From assembly GCA_020161665.1 (NCBI GenBank), contig JAIUPA010000035.1:1-64000 (forward strand): a stretch of DNA of 64,000 bases, given 5' to 3'. Position 1 is the first letter of the stretch. Each line of letters opens with the position of its first letter. The notes beneath the pieces were generated by a model. It worked only from the letters and a program-made list of their open reading frames with translations, ran no database searches and had not been told where the DNA came from. The stretch is from Pseudomonadota bacterium (GTDB taxonomy: Bacteria > Pseudomonadota > Alphaproteobacteria > Rhizobiales > Rhizobiaceae). Below, piece after piece: positions 41,586-50,657 of this stretch. The translations under genes were made by a program, and so were the position numbers.

Positions 41586-41636
41586 TGAAGCATAATCTTA
41601 TCGATCCTCGTTTCACTACGGTCGGATCATGCTTCA
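41586..41636. repeat. Palindromic intergenic repeat, hairpin 3, overlapping the manC stop
   Basis: TGAAGCAT (41586-41593) pairs with ATGCTTCA (41629-41636). The right arm includes the manC stop codon, so the repeat may serve as the 3' end of that transcript. Confidence 0.65.
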
Positions 41637-43064
41637 GACACGGCTGTAATCGTCCTCAAGGCGGATGATGTCATCCTCGCCGATATAGGCGCCGGTGCGC
41701 ACTTCAATCAGTTCCAGCGGTACGCGCCCTTCATTGGCAATGCGGTGCGCACTGCCAATGGGCACATAGATGGACTCGTTTTCCGGAACGATGCTGTCCG
41801 TCTCACCAATGGTGACGGAGGCCGTGCCCTTGACCACCACCCAATGTTCAGCGCGGTTCATATGCCGCTGCAGCGAGGTGCGCGAACCGGGTTCGATGAG
41901 GATGCGCTTCACGCCGAAACGCTCGCCACTCAACAGTTCCTCAACATCGCCCCACGGGCGATAGGAGCGTTTGTGGATTGCCACCTGCTGATCGTGGCCT
42001 TCCGCCTTCAGCTGGTCGACAAGGGCCTTCACCTCCTGCACACGGTTCTTCGGCACGACGAGCACGGCATCCTTGGTGGCGACGACGACCAGATCCTTCG
42101 CGCCGACGACCGTGGTCAAAATATCGCGCGAGTGAATGAGGCAGCCCTCGGATTTCAGCGCAACGCCCTCACCCTCGATGGCGTTTTCGGCATCATCCTT
42201 GCCCGCCACTTCCCAAATGGCATCCCAGCTGCCGATATCCGACCAGCGGAAATGGCCGCGCACAACGGCAATGGCCTTGGTCTTTTCAATCACCGCATAG
42301 TCGATGGAGTTCTTCGGCGAAGCTTCGAAGCTGTCGCGATCCAGACGCAGAAAGCCGATGTCTTCGCTGGCCAGATCGACGGAGGCCGTGACGGCAGCCA
42401 GAATCTCCGGCGCGTGGGCGGCCAGTTCGGCAATCATCATGTCGGAGCGGAACAGGAAGTTGCCGGAATTCCACAGATAGCCTTTCTGCAGATAACCGAT
42501 GGCGGTCGGCGCATCGGGCTTTTCCACAAAGGCCTCGACCATGCGCAGGTCGGCATTGTCAGAAACCATCTCGCCCGGATTGATATAGCCGTAGGACGTT
42601 CGTGGTTCGTTCGGCACGAGGCCGAAGACGACGATATTGCCCTTTTGCGCTGCTTCCCGCCCCAGACGAACCGCCTCGGTAAAGCGGTCTTCATCCAGAA
42701 CCACATGGTCGGCTGCCAGCGCCAGAACGAGACCACCGGGGGCGCGGCGTTCGGCAATCACGGCCGCGGCAGCCATGGCGGCGGCGCTATCGCGGCGGGC
42801 CGGTTCCAGAACGACCTGAACCGACGCACCAATGTCTTCGGCCTGACGCTGGGCGAAGAAGCGGAAATCATTGTTGGTGATGACCAGCGCGTCGGCATAG
42901 AGCGACGGCTCGGAAACGCGCTTCAACGTCTGCTGATAGGTGGAGTGAGGGCCAACCAGGGGCTGGAACTGCTTCGGCAACTGGTCACGCGAAACGGGCC
43001 AAAGGCGTGAACCTGCCCCCCCTGCCAGAAGAACCGGGGTGATCTTGCCTGCCGAATGGTTCAT
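41634..43064 (-). CDS. manC: Mannose-1-phosphate guanylyltransferase / mannose-6-phosphate isomerase
   Basis: Type II bifunctional enzyme, 476 residues. The nucleotidyltransferase domain (about 8-290) opens with LLAGGAGSRLWPVSRD, LPKQF and later the signature FVEKPD. The C-terminal cupin isomerase domain (about 340-470) has RPWGDVEELLSGERFGVKR and RHMNRAEHWVVVKGTA. It makes GDP-mannose for LPS or exopolysaccharide. GGAG before ATG 43064 supports the start. Divergent from manB with a 198-bp gap, so the two steps from mannose-6-phosphate to GDP-mannose are adjacent. Confidence 0.95.
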   Translation of the reverse strand: MNHSAGKITPVLLAGGAGSRLWPVSRDQLPKQFQPLVGPHSTYQQTLKRVSEPSLYADALVITNNDFRFFAQRQAEDIGASVQVVLEPARRDSAAAMAAAAVIAERRAPGGLVLALAADHVVLDEDRFTEAVRLGREAAQKGNIVVFGLVPNEPRTSYGYINPGEMVSDNADLRMVEAFVEKPDAPTAIGYLQKGYLWNSGNFLFRSDMMIAELAAHAPEILAAVTASVDLASEDIGFLRLDRDSFEASPKNSIDYAVIEKTKAIAVVRGHFRWSDIGSWDAIWEVAGKDDAENAIEGEGVALKSEGCLIHSRDILTTVVGAKDLVVVATKDAVLVVPKNRVQEVKALVDQLKAEGHDQQVAIHKRSYRPWGDVEELLSGERFGVKRILIEPGSRTSLQRHMNRAEHWVVVKGTASVTIGETDSIVPENESIYVPIGSAHRIANEGRVPLELIEVRTGAYIGEDDIIRLEDDYSRV

Positions 43065-43262
43065 TCACCGAACTCCTTGTCGGACGTGTCCCTGCAACCG
43101 TGAACATTTCGCACAGTTCTCGAAATGCCCGACGAAACTAATTCAAAGAAGTAATGACTGTGTAAAGGCGATAGATTGAAATCGACACGCAGACTTTACA
43201 GGGTTTTAGTATTTGTCTTTTATCGATTTTCAAACTCAAAACGGCGTAGGGCAGGAGCGGGC

Positions 43263-44672
43263 ATGAGCCTCAAGTTCGGAACCAGCGGCCTTCGCGGCCT
43301 TTCGGTCGACCTCAAGGGCGAGGCCGCCGCCATCTATTCCGATGCCTTTGCCCGCCACCTGTTGAAAAGCGGCATCGCGAACCCCGACGATTTCATTTTG
43401 ATGGGCAGGGACTTTCGCGAGTCCAGCCCGGATATTGCCGCGATTGCCATCGGCGCGCTGCGCCGGGCCGGTCTTCACCCGCTGGATTGCGGCACGGTGC
43501 CGACGCCTGCCCTTGCCCTTTATGGAATGTCGCTGAATGCCGCCAGCCTGATGGTCACGGGTTCGCACATTCCCGCTGACCGCAACGGCATCAAGTTTTA
43601 CCGCCCGGACGGCGAAATCGACAAGGCGGACGAACAGGCGATTGCCGCCCTTGCCGCGGAAACGACCGGCATCGACGCAACGCCGGGGCTCGCCGAAGAC
43701 CGCTCTGCTGCCTGTGCGGCCCTTTTCCTCGAGCGTAACCTTGCCCTCCTGCCGGATGCGGCTTTGGCCGGGATGCGCGTCGGCGTCTACCAGCATTCAA
43801 CGGTCGCGCGCGACCTGTTCATGGATGTGCTCGCCCATTACGGGGCAGATGTGGTGCCGCTTGCCCGTTCCGAAAGCTTCATTCCGGTCGATACGGAAGC
43901 CGTCTCGCCGGAAACGCTGGTCCTGTTGAAAGAAGCGGCCCGCGAATTCAGCCTTGATGCGATTGTTTCGGCCGATGGCGACGGCGACCGCCCGCTGGTG
44001 GCCGATGAGACCGGCGTGCCGTTGCGCGGTGATCTTCTCGGCCTGATGGCCGCCCGCTTCCTGAAGGCGGATGTGGTGGCAACGCCCGTGACCTCCAATT
44101 CCGGTCTGGAAGCGGCAGGCCCCTACACCGTATTGCGCACCCGCGTCGGCTCGCCCTTCGTGATTGCCGCCATGGCTGAAGCGCTGGCAAAGGGCCGCGA
44201 CCGCGTCATGGGCTTTGAGGCCAATGGCGGCCTTTTGACCGCCTCGGCCTTCCGCATCCGCGACATGGCGCTGGCCCCACTGCCGACGCGAGACAGTTTC
44301 CTGCCCGCCCTGATAGCCCTTTATGCGGCCGCACAGGGGCGAAAGACCCTCTCGCAGTTGGCCCGCGATTACCGCCTGCCCGTAGCCGCCGCCGATCGTC
44401 TGGAAAACTTTGCCGTGGAACGCAGCGCCGCCCTGATGGCGCACCTGCGCTCCGCCCCCGAAAACCTCGCCGCTTTCGTGGCGCCGCTGGGTGACATCGC
44501 CGCCGTCAGTGATGTCGACGGCCTGCGCATTTCGCTGACCAATGGCAAGACCGTGCATTTCCGGCCCTCCGGCAACGCCCCGGAAATGCGCTGTTATGTG
44601 GAAGCCGAAAACGAAGAGGCAGCCGCACAGCTTCTGCGCCAGGGACTGGCGCTGGCGCTGGCCTTTGGCTGA
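43263..44672 (+). CDS. manB: Phosphomannomutase (alpha-D-phosphohexomutase family)
   Basis: 469 residues, interconverting mannose-6-phosphate and mannose-1-phosphate. Phosphoserine S101 is in MVTGSHIPADRNG (the family's TASHNP loop appears as TGSHIP). The metal loop is ADGDGDRP at about 237-244, the sugar loop FEANGG, and the phosphate loop RPSGNAPEMR near the C-terminus. AGGAG precedes ATG 43263; the upstream in-frame extension is basic and not family-like. With manC it supplies GDP-mannose for surface polysaccharide. Some relatives act on glucose or glucosamine phosphates, so substrate range is not fixed. Confidence 0.93.
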   Translation: MSLKFGTSGLRGLSVDLKGEAAAIYSDAFARHLLKSGIANPDDFILMGRDFRESSPDIAAIAIGALRRAGLHPLDCGTVPTPALALYGMSLNAASLMVTGSHIPADRNGIKFYRPDGEIDKADEQAIAALAAETTGIDATPGLAEDRSAACAALFLERNLALLPDAALAGMRVGVYQHSTVARDLFMDVLAHYGADVVPLARSESFIPVDTEAVSPETLVLLKEAAREFSLDAIVSADGDGDRPLVADETGVPLRGDLLGLMAARFLKADVVATPVTSNSGLEAAGPYTVLRTRVGSPFVIAAMAEALAKGRDRVMGFEANGGLLTASAFRIRDMALAPLPTRDSFLPALIALYAAAQGRKTLSQLARDYRLPVAAADRLENFAVERSAALMAHLRSAPENLAAFVAPLGDIAAVSDVDGLRISLTNGKTVHFRPSGNAPEMRCYVEAENEEAAAQLLRQGLALALAFG

Positions 44673-44745
44673 TCTGACCACGGTCGATCCTTGAACGACG
44701 CATAGCCCGATGTGCGTGTGAGGTCGGTCTTACATGCCGCACCCA

Positions 44746-45195
44746 TCAGTACATATGCGTGCTGCCATCGAACTGTTCGATCAGAACCCTGACACTATTC
44801 GGGGCCAGTGCCGCATTCTCGAAAACGTCATAGGTATGCGCACCATCCACTTGGGCGACACCGAAACTCCATCCTTCGCCCGAAAAATCAATGACATCGC
44901 CGGAATCGAGCTTCACCCAGAGACTTGTCGTGTTGGCTTCGGTGTATCCCGACATGTCGAGAACGTCCTGTGCGGTCAGCGTCAGCTGGTTATTGCCGTG
45001 GCCCGTCAGGTCGATCATCTCGATGCTGGAGACCCGGTCCTGCGCGATCTTGGTAAAGTCGAGCACCATGTCGGTGCCCGCGGCCACGAGGGTGTCGAAG
45101 CCGCTCTTGCCGTCGATCTTGGCAAAGTCCGCATTGGCAATGTTGATGGTGTCGTCATCAAAGGTGCCTTGATGGTCCTGCCCGCCGAGATAGGT
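44746..45195 (-). pseudogene. C-terminal remnant of an RTX/type I-secreted adhesin-like protein
   Basis: About 145 residues of C-terminal sequence survive. TFDDDTINIANADFAKIDG, FDTLVAAGTD, DRVSSIEMIDLTGHGNNQLT and LTAQDVLDMS form the repeat ending that precedes type I secretion signals in large RTX-like adhesins, and the final part (VIDFSGEGWSFG, ENAALAPNSVRVLIE) is the terminal domain. The frame continues to 45291, but from about 45195 rightwards the DNA is the antisense of the HlyD fragment. There is no start, signal or repeats before it. Stop at 44746-44748. A large deletion is the simplest cause. Confidence 0.7.
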
Positions 45196-45411
45196 GCCGC
45201 CACGATCGATGCCCGCCTGACCAGCGAAGGTGCGCCCTACTATCCCGTCACCGTGCGGATTGACGTGGACGCCAACGCGAGCGCCCGGCATCTCGAGATC
45301 ATTCCCGGCATGACGGCGCAGGTCAGCATCGTGACCGGCGAACGCACCATCCTCGAATATGTGTTCAAGCCCATTTTCAAGCTGGCGGAAACCGCCTTTC
45401 GCGAGCGCTGA
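45171..45411 (+). pseudogene. C-terminal remnant of an HlyD-family type I secretion adaptor
   Basis: About 80 residues remain. IDARLTSEGAPYYPVTVRID, then IPGMTAQVSIVTGERTILEY and VFKPIFKLAETAFRER, match the last beta-strands and terminal segment of membrane-fusion proteins that partner ABC exporters. The adaptor's membrane helix, coiled coils and lipoyl part are gone. It faces the adhesin remnant tail, their lost ends meeting near 45170-45200. The ATG at 45171 is probably accidental. Ends by TGA at 45409-45411, directly at the pcaD stop. Confidence 0.7.
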
Positions 45412-46194
45412 TTATCCGGCCAGAAAATCGACAAGCGCCGCATTGAAGGCGGCAGCGGATTCGATGTTGACGATATGGCGACCCGGCAGGGACAGGTGGC
45501 GTCCGTTCGGCACGGCGCGCGCAATCGCCTCGAGATCAGCGGGCGGGCAGACCGGATCATCCGCCCCGGAAATGGCGAGCAACGGGTTTTGAATGCGGTG
45601 GATTTCGGCGCGCAGGTCGCCATCGGCAAGCGCCGCGCAGCAGCCATTATAACCGTCAACCGTGGTTGAAACGAAAGCGGCCAGAATCTTCGCCACCCGC
45701 GCGGCGTGAGTTTGATTGAAGGCGGGCGAGAACCAGCGCTCGGCGGTCGCCGCCGTCAGTGCCGCCAGACCATTCGCCTCAACCGCCGCGATGCGCGCCG
45801 CCCAGCTTGCCCCCGTTCCAATCTTGGCTGCCGTGGCGCAGACGACGATCCTGTCGAACCGATTGCCCACATGAATGCCGAGCCACTGCCCCGTCAGCCC
45901 GCCAATCGACAGGCCGCAGAAATGCGCCTTGCCGATCTTCAGCGCGTCGAGAAGGGCGATCACATCGCCGCCGAGATCGGCAATCCTATAGGGCGGCGTC
46001 GGGGCGGTGGAGCGCCCGTGGCCGCGTCGGTCGTAGCGCAGGATGCGGAACGTGCCGGCGAGCGCCTCGGCCTGCTCGTCCCACATATGGAGGTCCGTGC
46101 CGAGCGAATTGCAGAAGACGAGCCACGGCTTGCCGTCTCCATCGCCATCGATGCGGTAATTCAAGCGGTGGGTGGCAAGGTCGAGGGTTTTCAT
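45412..46194 (-). CDS. pcaD: 3-oxoadipate enol-lactonase
   Basis: Alpha/beta hydrolase, about 260 residues, hydrolysing beta-ketoadipate enol-lactone to beta-ketoadipate. Nucleophile S96 is in HFCGLSIGGLTGQW, oxyanion-loop features lie in FCNSLGTDLHMWD, and RYDRRGHGRS precedes them. The acid and His are expected in SGADDPVCP and GRHIVNIE. Last gene of the minus-strand benzoate cluster, 20 bp after benE. ATG 46194 and 46200 are both possible. Presence with catBC shows the branch is completed to the ketoadipate step; pcaIJF genes are not in the window. Confidence 0.92.
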   Translation of the reverse strand: MKTLDLATHRLNYRIDGDGDGKPWLVFCNSLGTDLHMWDEQAEALAGTFRILRYDRRGHGRSTAPTPPYRIADLGGDVIALLDALKIGKAHFCGLSIGGLTGQWLGIHVGNRFDRIVVCATAAKIGTGASWAARIAAVEANGLAALTAATAERWFSPAFNQTHAARVAKILAAFVSTTVDGYNGCCAALADGDLRAEIHRIQNPLLAISGADDPVCPPADLEAIARAVPNGRHLSLPGRHIVNIESAAAFNAALVDFLAG

Positions 46195-46214
46195 GATCAT
46201 GCGCTTTCGAAAGG

Positions 46215-47414
46215 TCAGGACTGCGGTTGGCGTGCGTTCCACGGTCGCCATTTCAGGATGAGATGGGTGGCGATGCCGAAAATCAAGCCCCAGAAGGCGG
46301 CGCCGAGACCGAGAAAACTCATGCCCGAGGCCGCGACGATGAAGGTAATGAGCGCCGCATCGCGATCCCCGGCTTGTGTCATCGAACCGGCAAGCGAATT
46401 GACGATGGTGGGGAAAAGCGCCAGTCCCGCCAGCGCCGCGATCAGTTCTTTCGGCAGCAGGGCAAAGAGCGAGAGGACGGTCGCGGAAATAGCGCCGAGC
46501 AGGATATAGAGCACACTTCCCGAAACGGCGGCGACATAGCGCTTGCCGGGGTCCTCATGCGCTTCCTTGCCGGTACAGATGGCGGCGGTAAAGGCGGCGA
46601 GGTTGAGGCCATGGCAGCCGAACGGGGCGAGAAGCGCCGAGCCAAGCGCCGACCAGGCAATGAGCGGTGAAGCGCCGGGGCGCGGATAGCCGCTGCCGCG
46701 CAAGACCGCCATGCCCGGCACCCATTGGCCGGTCAGCGAAACGACGGTGAGCGGCAGGGCAATGTTGATGATCGCCTGCCCGTCGAAATGCGGCATCGTC
46801 CAGGTGGGCCAGGTGATGGCCAACACCGGCATGGCACCGTTGATATTGCCCGTAACCAGCGTCACCAGACAGCCCGCAACCAGCACCAGAACCACGGCAT
46901 AGCGCGGCGTCCAGCGCCGTCCGATAAAGAAGGCGACGAACATCGCGCCAACCAGAAGCGGGGCCGCCGGAAGCGCAAAGAACATTTTCGCGGCAAAGCC
47001 AAAAAGAATACCGGCCAGCATGGCGGCGGAAATGGCAGCGGGAAGCTTGCCGATGATGCGGTCGAAACTGCCTGTCAGGCCAATGACGAAGATGATGAGG
47101 CTGGAGACCAGATAGGCCCCGACGGCATCGGCATAATCCACCGTTGGCAGAAGGGTGATGAGAAGCGCCGAGCCGGGGGCCGACCAGGCGATGACTACCG
47201 GCACCCGGTAGTAGAGGCTCAGGATCAGGCCAAGCACACCGCTGCCGATGGAAATCGTCCAGACCCAGGATTGCAGCAGCGCAGGGGAAAGCCCCTGCGC
47301 TGCCTGAAAGATAATGACCAGCGGCCCGGCATAGGCAATCAGCGTGGCGATCATTCCGGCCAGTATGGCCGAGAGCGAGAGATCCTTGCCGAGGCTTTTC
47401 CAGACGCTGGTCAT
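46215..47414 (-). CDS. benE: Benzoate/proton symporter BenE
   Basis: Inner-membrane transporter, 399 residues, about 12 helices. The BenE family pattern is present: AGMIATLIAYAGPLVIIFQA at the start, RVPVVIAWSAPGSALL near 70-85 and PFGCHGLNLAAFTAAICTG near 263-281. Known members carry benzoate into the cytoplasm. AAGGA precedes ATG 47414. It lies between benK (11 bp) and pcaD (20 bp), so the cluster has two separate benzoate-type carriers. Confidence 0.95.
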   Translation of the reverse strand: MTSVWKSLGKDLSLSAILAGMIATLIAYAGPLVIIFQAAQGLSPALLQSWVWTISIGSGVLGLILSLYYRVPVVIAWSAPGSALLITLLPTVDYADAVGAYLVSSLIIFVIGLTGSFDRIIGKLPAAISAAMLAGILFGFAAKMFFALPAAPLLVGAMFVAFFIGRRWTPRYAVVLVLVAGCLVTLVTGNINGAMPVLAITWPTWTMPHFDGQAIINIALPLTVVSLTGQWVPGMAVLRGSGYPRPGASPLIAWSALGSALLAPFGCHGLNLAAFTAAICTGKEAHEDPGKRYVAAVSGSVLYILLGAISATVLSLFALLPKELIAALAGLALFPTIVNSLAGSMTQAGDRDAALITFIVAASGMSFLGLGAAFWGLIFGIATHLILKWRPWNARQPQS

Positions 47415-47425
47415 GGCGCGTTCCT

Positions 47426-48757
47426 TTAGGCCGTTGCCAGCTGCACGGGGTTTGCGCTGCGAGCGTTGCTGACGGCGAAGACAATCATGGCAAGCGCCGA
47501 GATGGCCGCCGGGATAGCGAACAGCAGGAAGTTCTGCTGCAGCGGCAGTTGCTGAGCGAGCAGCATGCCCCCGAAGGTCGGGCCGACGATGGCACCGATA
47601 CGTCCCACGCCAGAGGCCCAGCCCAGACCCGTCGAGCGGATCGAGAGGTTATAAAGCTGGGCGACGCTGGCATAGAGCAGGATCTGCGTGCCGATGGTGG
47701 TGGCCCCGGCCACGAAGACCAGCAGGAACAGGATGCCAGCCGGCGGGTTGTAGCCGATCAGCGCAATCGAGACGGCTGCGGCAAGGAAGAAGGCCACGAC
47801 CACCTTCGGCAGACCGAAACGATCCCCCAGCCAGCCGCCGAGAATGGCCCCGACCATACCGCCGAAGTTCAGCGAGAAGAGGCTGAGAAGGCTTGCCTTT
47901 TCGGCATAACCGGCTTCCTGCAGCACCTTGGGCAACCAGGACGACAGGAGGTAGACCAGAAGCAGGCAGCAGAAGAAGGCAACCCACAGCATGACGGTGC
48001 GCAGCGAACGATTGTGGCGGAAGAGTTCAGCGACCGAGGCCGAAGCGCCCTTGGTTTCGTGGTAGGTCAGGCGGTCCTCCGCCGTCAGCTGCAGCGAGGG
48101 GTCAACCCTGGCATAAATGGCCTTGGCCTTGTCCTGCTGGCCCTGACGAATGAGGAAGCCGAGCGATTCCGGCAGCATCCACAAGACGAGCGGCAGGAGG
48201 AGCAGCGGCACGGCGGCCGCGAAGAACATCGGCTGCCAGCCAAAGGACGGAATGAGACCGATGCCGAGACCGGCGGCAACCATGCCGCCCACCGAATAGC
48301 CGGAGAACATCAGCGCCACCATGGTGCCACGCAGACGCTTCGGAGCATATTCATTCATCAGCGCCACGGCGTTCGGCATCAGGCCGCCGCAACCAAGACC
48401 GGCGATGAAGCGGAAGACCTTGAACTGATCCGGCGATCCGGCAAAGCCGGTGAGGAAGGTGGAGAAGGTAAACAGCATGAAGCTGATGGCGATGCCCTTC
48501 TTGCGGCCGATCTTGTCGGCCAGCGGCCCGAAGATCAGCGCGCCGAACATCATGCCAAACAGCGCCCAGGCCTGAAGGGCACCGGCCTGCGGTTTGGTCA
48601 GCCCCCATTCGGCGATCAGCGTGGGTAGAACCGTTCCGGCCACGAACACGTCATAGCCGTCCACGATCAGAAGCAGGGCGCACAGCACCACCACCGACCA
48701 TTGGAATTTACCGAAGGGATTGTTGTCTATGGCGTCATTCACATCGATATTGCGCAT
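47426..48757 (-). CDS. benK: Aromatic acid/proton symporter (MFS, AAHS family), BenK-like
   Basis: 443 residues, 12 helices. AAHS-type motifs: LLLIVDGYDVFVAGTVLP near 29-46 in helix 1, with the DGYD aromatic-acid signature, and FGPLADKIGRKKGI in the loop after helix 2; a matching GGWLGDRFGLPK in the second half. BenK, PcaK and VanK share these features; location inside the benzoate cluster favours benzoate, possibly with muconate. GGAGG 7 bases upstream of ATG 48757 sets the start; ATG 48760 is adjacent. Confidence 0.92.
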   Translation of the reverse strand: MRNIDVNDAIDNNPFGKFQWSVVVLCALLLIVDGYDVFVAGTVLPTLIAEWGLTKPQAGALQAWALFGMMFGALIFGPLADKIGRKKGIAISFMLFTFSTFLTGFAGSPDQFKVFRFIAGLGCGGLMPNAVALMNEYAPKRLRGTMVALMFSGYSVGGMVAAGLGIGLIPSFGWQPMFFAAAVPLLLLPLVLWMLPESLGFLIRQGQQDKAKAIYARVDPSLQLTAEDRLTYHETKGASASVAELFRHNRSLRTVMLWVAFFCCLLLVYLLSSWLPKVLQEAGYAEKASLLSLFSLNFGGMVGAILGGWLGDRFGLPKVVVAFFLAAAVSIALIGYNPPAGILFLLVFVAGATTIGTQILLYASVAQLYNLSIRSTGLGWASGVGRIGAIVGPTFGGMLLAQQLPLQQNFLLFAIPAAISALAMIVFAVSNARSANPVQLATA

Positions 48758-48798
48758 CATCACTCCTCCCGAGTTGTCACGCATTTGACTGGTGGCCC

Positions 48799-49587
48799 TC
48801 AGCCCAGATCGCCTCCGGCGACGGGCATGATGCTGCCGGTGATGTAGGATGCCTCATCCGAGGCGAGGAACAGGATTGGCGACGCCTGCTCCTCTATGGT
48901 CGCGTAGCGCTTCATGAAGCTCGATTGCTTCACCTGCGTTACCACTTCAGCCATCCAGGCCTTCTCTTCCGCCGTATCGCCCGCAGCATTGCGGGGAATG
49001 CGGCGCGGCGGCGCTTCCGTTCCGCCGGGCGCGGTGGCCACGACGCGGATATTGCGGTCCGCCAGTTCCATGGCGAGCGACCGGGTGATGGCGTTGACGC
49101 CCCCCTTGGCCGCCGAATAGGGCATGCGATAAATGCCGCGCGTCGCGTTCGACGAGACGTTGACGATGGTGCCGCCGCCGCGTGCAAACAGATGCGGCAG
49201 GACCGCATGGCAGCAGTAGAGCGTCGGCATCAGCGAGCGGCGGATTTCCGCGTCGATCTGGGCCGGTTCGAACTCGGCAAAGGGGCGCATACGGATCGCG
49301 CCACCAACATTGTTGATGAGAATATCGATGCCACCGAAGGTGTCTGCCGCGTGGCGCATGGCGGCAGCGGCCCCCTCATGGGTTTCGAGATCGGCATTGA
49401 AGGCGGCGGCCCGGCGGCTTTTCGCCTCCTTCGCCACCTCACCGACGAAATCGGCGCGGTCGACGAAGAGCACCTGACCGCCTTCAGCCACGGCCCTGAG
49501 CGCCACGGCCCGGCCAATGCCCTGCGCCGCGCCGGTGACGACTAGCACCTTGCCGGCAAAGCGGCCCTTGAAAAGGGGCGCGTTCAT
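48799..49587 (-). CDS. benD: Benzoate diol dehydrogenase (1,6-dihydroxycyclohexadiene-1-carboxylate)
   Basis: Short-chain dehydrogenase, 262 residues, oxidising the benzoate cis-diol to catechol with loss of CO2 and NADH formation. NAD-binding TGAAQGIGRAVA near 19-30, NNVGG near 92, catalytic Ser in NVSSN and Tyr/Lys in YSAAK. It overlaps benC by 4 bp. In the order benA-B-C-D it completes the conversion of benzoate to catechol. Confidence 0.95.
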   Translation of the reverse strand: MNAPLFKGRFAGKVLVVTGAAQGIGRAVALRAVAEGGQVLFVDRADFVGEVAKEAKSRRAAAFNADLETHEGAAAAMRHAADTFGGIDILINNVGGAIRMRPFAEFEPAQIDAEIRRSLMPTLYCCHAVLPHLFARGGGTIVNVSSNATRGIYRMPYSAAKGGVNAITRSLAMELADRNIRVVATAPGGTEAPPRRIPRNAAGDTAEEKAWMAEVVTQVKQSSFMKRYATIEEQASPILFLASDEASYITGSIMPVAGGDLG

Positions 49588-50615
49588 GCGCTCGCCTTCA
49601 GGGGAACGTTGGGCGTGAACTTCTCATAGTGGAAGCTTGCGGGCTTCACGCCGGTTTCATCAAAATAGCGGCGCACGGCATCGACCATTGGCGGCGGACC
49701 GCAGAGATAGGCATCAAACGCGCCCGCCTGCAGCATGTCTTCCGGCATATGCTGCGTGACCCAGCCCTTTTTCGGATGGGTCGAGGCTTCCTCGGCCACC
49801 ACGGTTGAAAAGGTGAAGTTCGGCAGGCGAGCCGCATAGGCTTCGATTTCATCGACCAGCACCAGATCGAGGTCGCGGGTCACGCCATAGATCAGGTGGA
49901 TGTTCTGGGTCGAACCGGCACGCGCCAGCACTTCCAGCATCGAAAGGAAGGGGGCAAGCCCCGTACCGCCTGCAAGGAAGAGCAAGGGGCGCTCGTCATT
50001 GCGCAGGTAGAAGCTGCCGAGCGGGCCAGTCAGCGACAGCTTGTCGCCGGGTTTTGCGCCGGAAAGCCAGCGGCTCATCAACCCGCCGGGGATTGTCTTG
50101 ATCAGGAAGCCGATGCGCTGTTCGCCAGGGGCCGTGCTGAAGGAATAGGAGCGGTTATCGCCGCTGCCCGGCACGTCGATATTCACATATTGCCCCGGCA
50201 GGAAGGCGGGACCGGCAGTTGCCGCATCCACATCCAGTTCCAGAACGATGGCGGCATCCTTGTGCGGCTCGACCTTGCAAACCGTTGCGGCAAATTTCTG
50301 CTGCCCGGTCTTGCAGGCAAGCGAGGTGGTGGGCACGGAGAGGACGCAATCGCTCGACGGGATCATCTGGCAGGTCAGGACAATGCCGTCCGCCGCTTCC
50401 GTCTCGTTCAGCGCGTCCTCGATGTAGTCATTGCCGAGGTCATAGCTGCCGCTTTCGGCGCGGCACTTGCAGGTGCCGCACACGCCGTCGGAACAGTCCA
50501 TCGGCAGGTTGATCTTGTTGCGGAACGCGGCATCAAGCACCTTTTCGCCCGCCTTGCATTCGATGAAGCGGGTGACGCCATCTTCGAAATTCAGTGCAAT
50601 CCTGCAGCTGGACAT
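49584..50615 (-). CDS. benC: Benzoate 1,2-dioxygenase reductase component
   Basis: Electron-transfer protein, 343 residues, passing electrons from NADH to BenAB. The N-terminal plant-type 2Fe-2S ferredoxin has C41, C46, C49 and C82 (DCSDGVCGTCK, VLTCQM). The FAD domain follows with RSYSFSTAP, and the NAD domain with LAGGTGLAPFLSML and CGPPPMVDAV. GAGGAGG before ATG 50615 supports the start over the longer frame. The start is 42 bp after the benB stop, and it overlaps benD by 4 bp. Confidence 0.96.
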   Translation of the reverse strand: MSSCRIALNFEDGVTRFIECKAGEKVLDAAFRNKINLPMDCSDGVCGTCKCRAESGSYDLGNDYIEDALNETEAADGIVLTCQMIPSSDCVLSVPTTSLACKTGQQKFAATVCKVEPHKDAAIVLELDVDAATAGPAFLPGQYVNIDVPGSGDNRSYSFSTAPGEQRIGFLIKTIPGGLMSRWLSGAKPGDKLSLTGPLGSFYLRNDERPLLFLAGGTGLAPFLSMLEVLARAGSTQNIHLIYGVTRDLDLVLVDEIEAYAARLPNFTFSTVVAEEASTHPKKGWVTQHMPEDMLQAGAFDAYLCGPPPMVDAVRRYFDETGVKPASFHYEKFTPNVPLKASA

Positions 50616-50657
50616 GGTTCCTCCTCTCAAAAACCTTATCGACAGCCCGCCCCGGCC

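Noticed and set aside
44734..45411. 225-codon plus-strand frame as one intact gene
   Set aside because: Its first about 145 codons are the antisense of the RTX remnant; only the last about 80 residues resemble HlyD.
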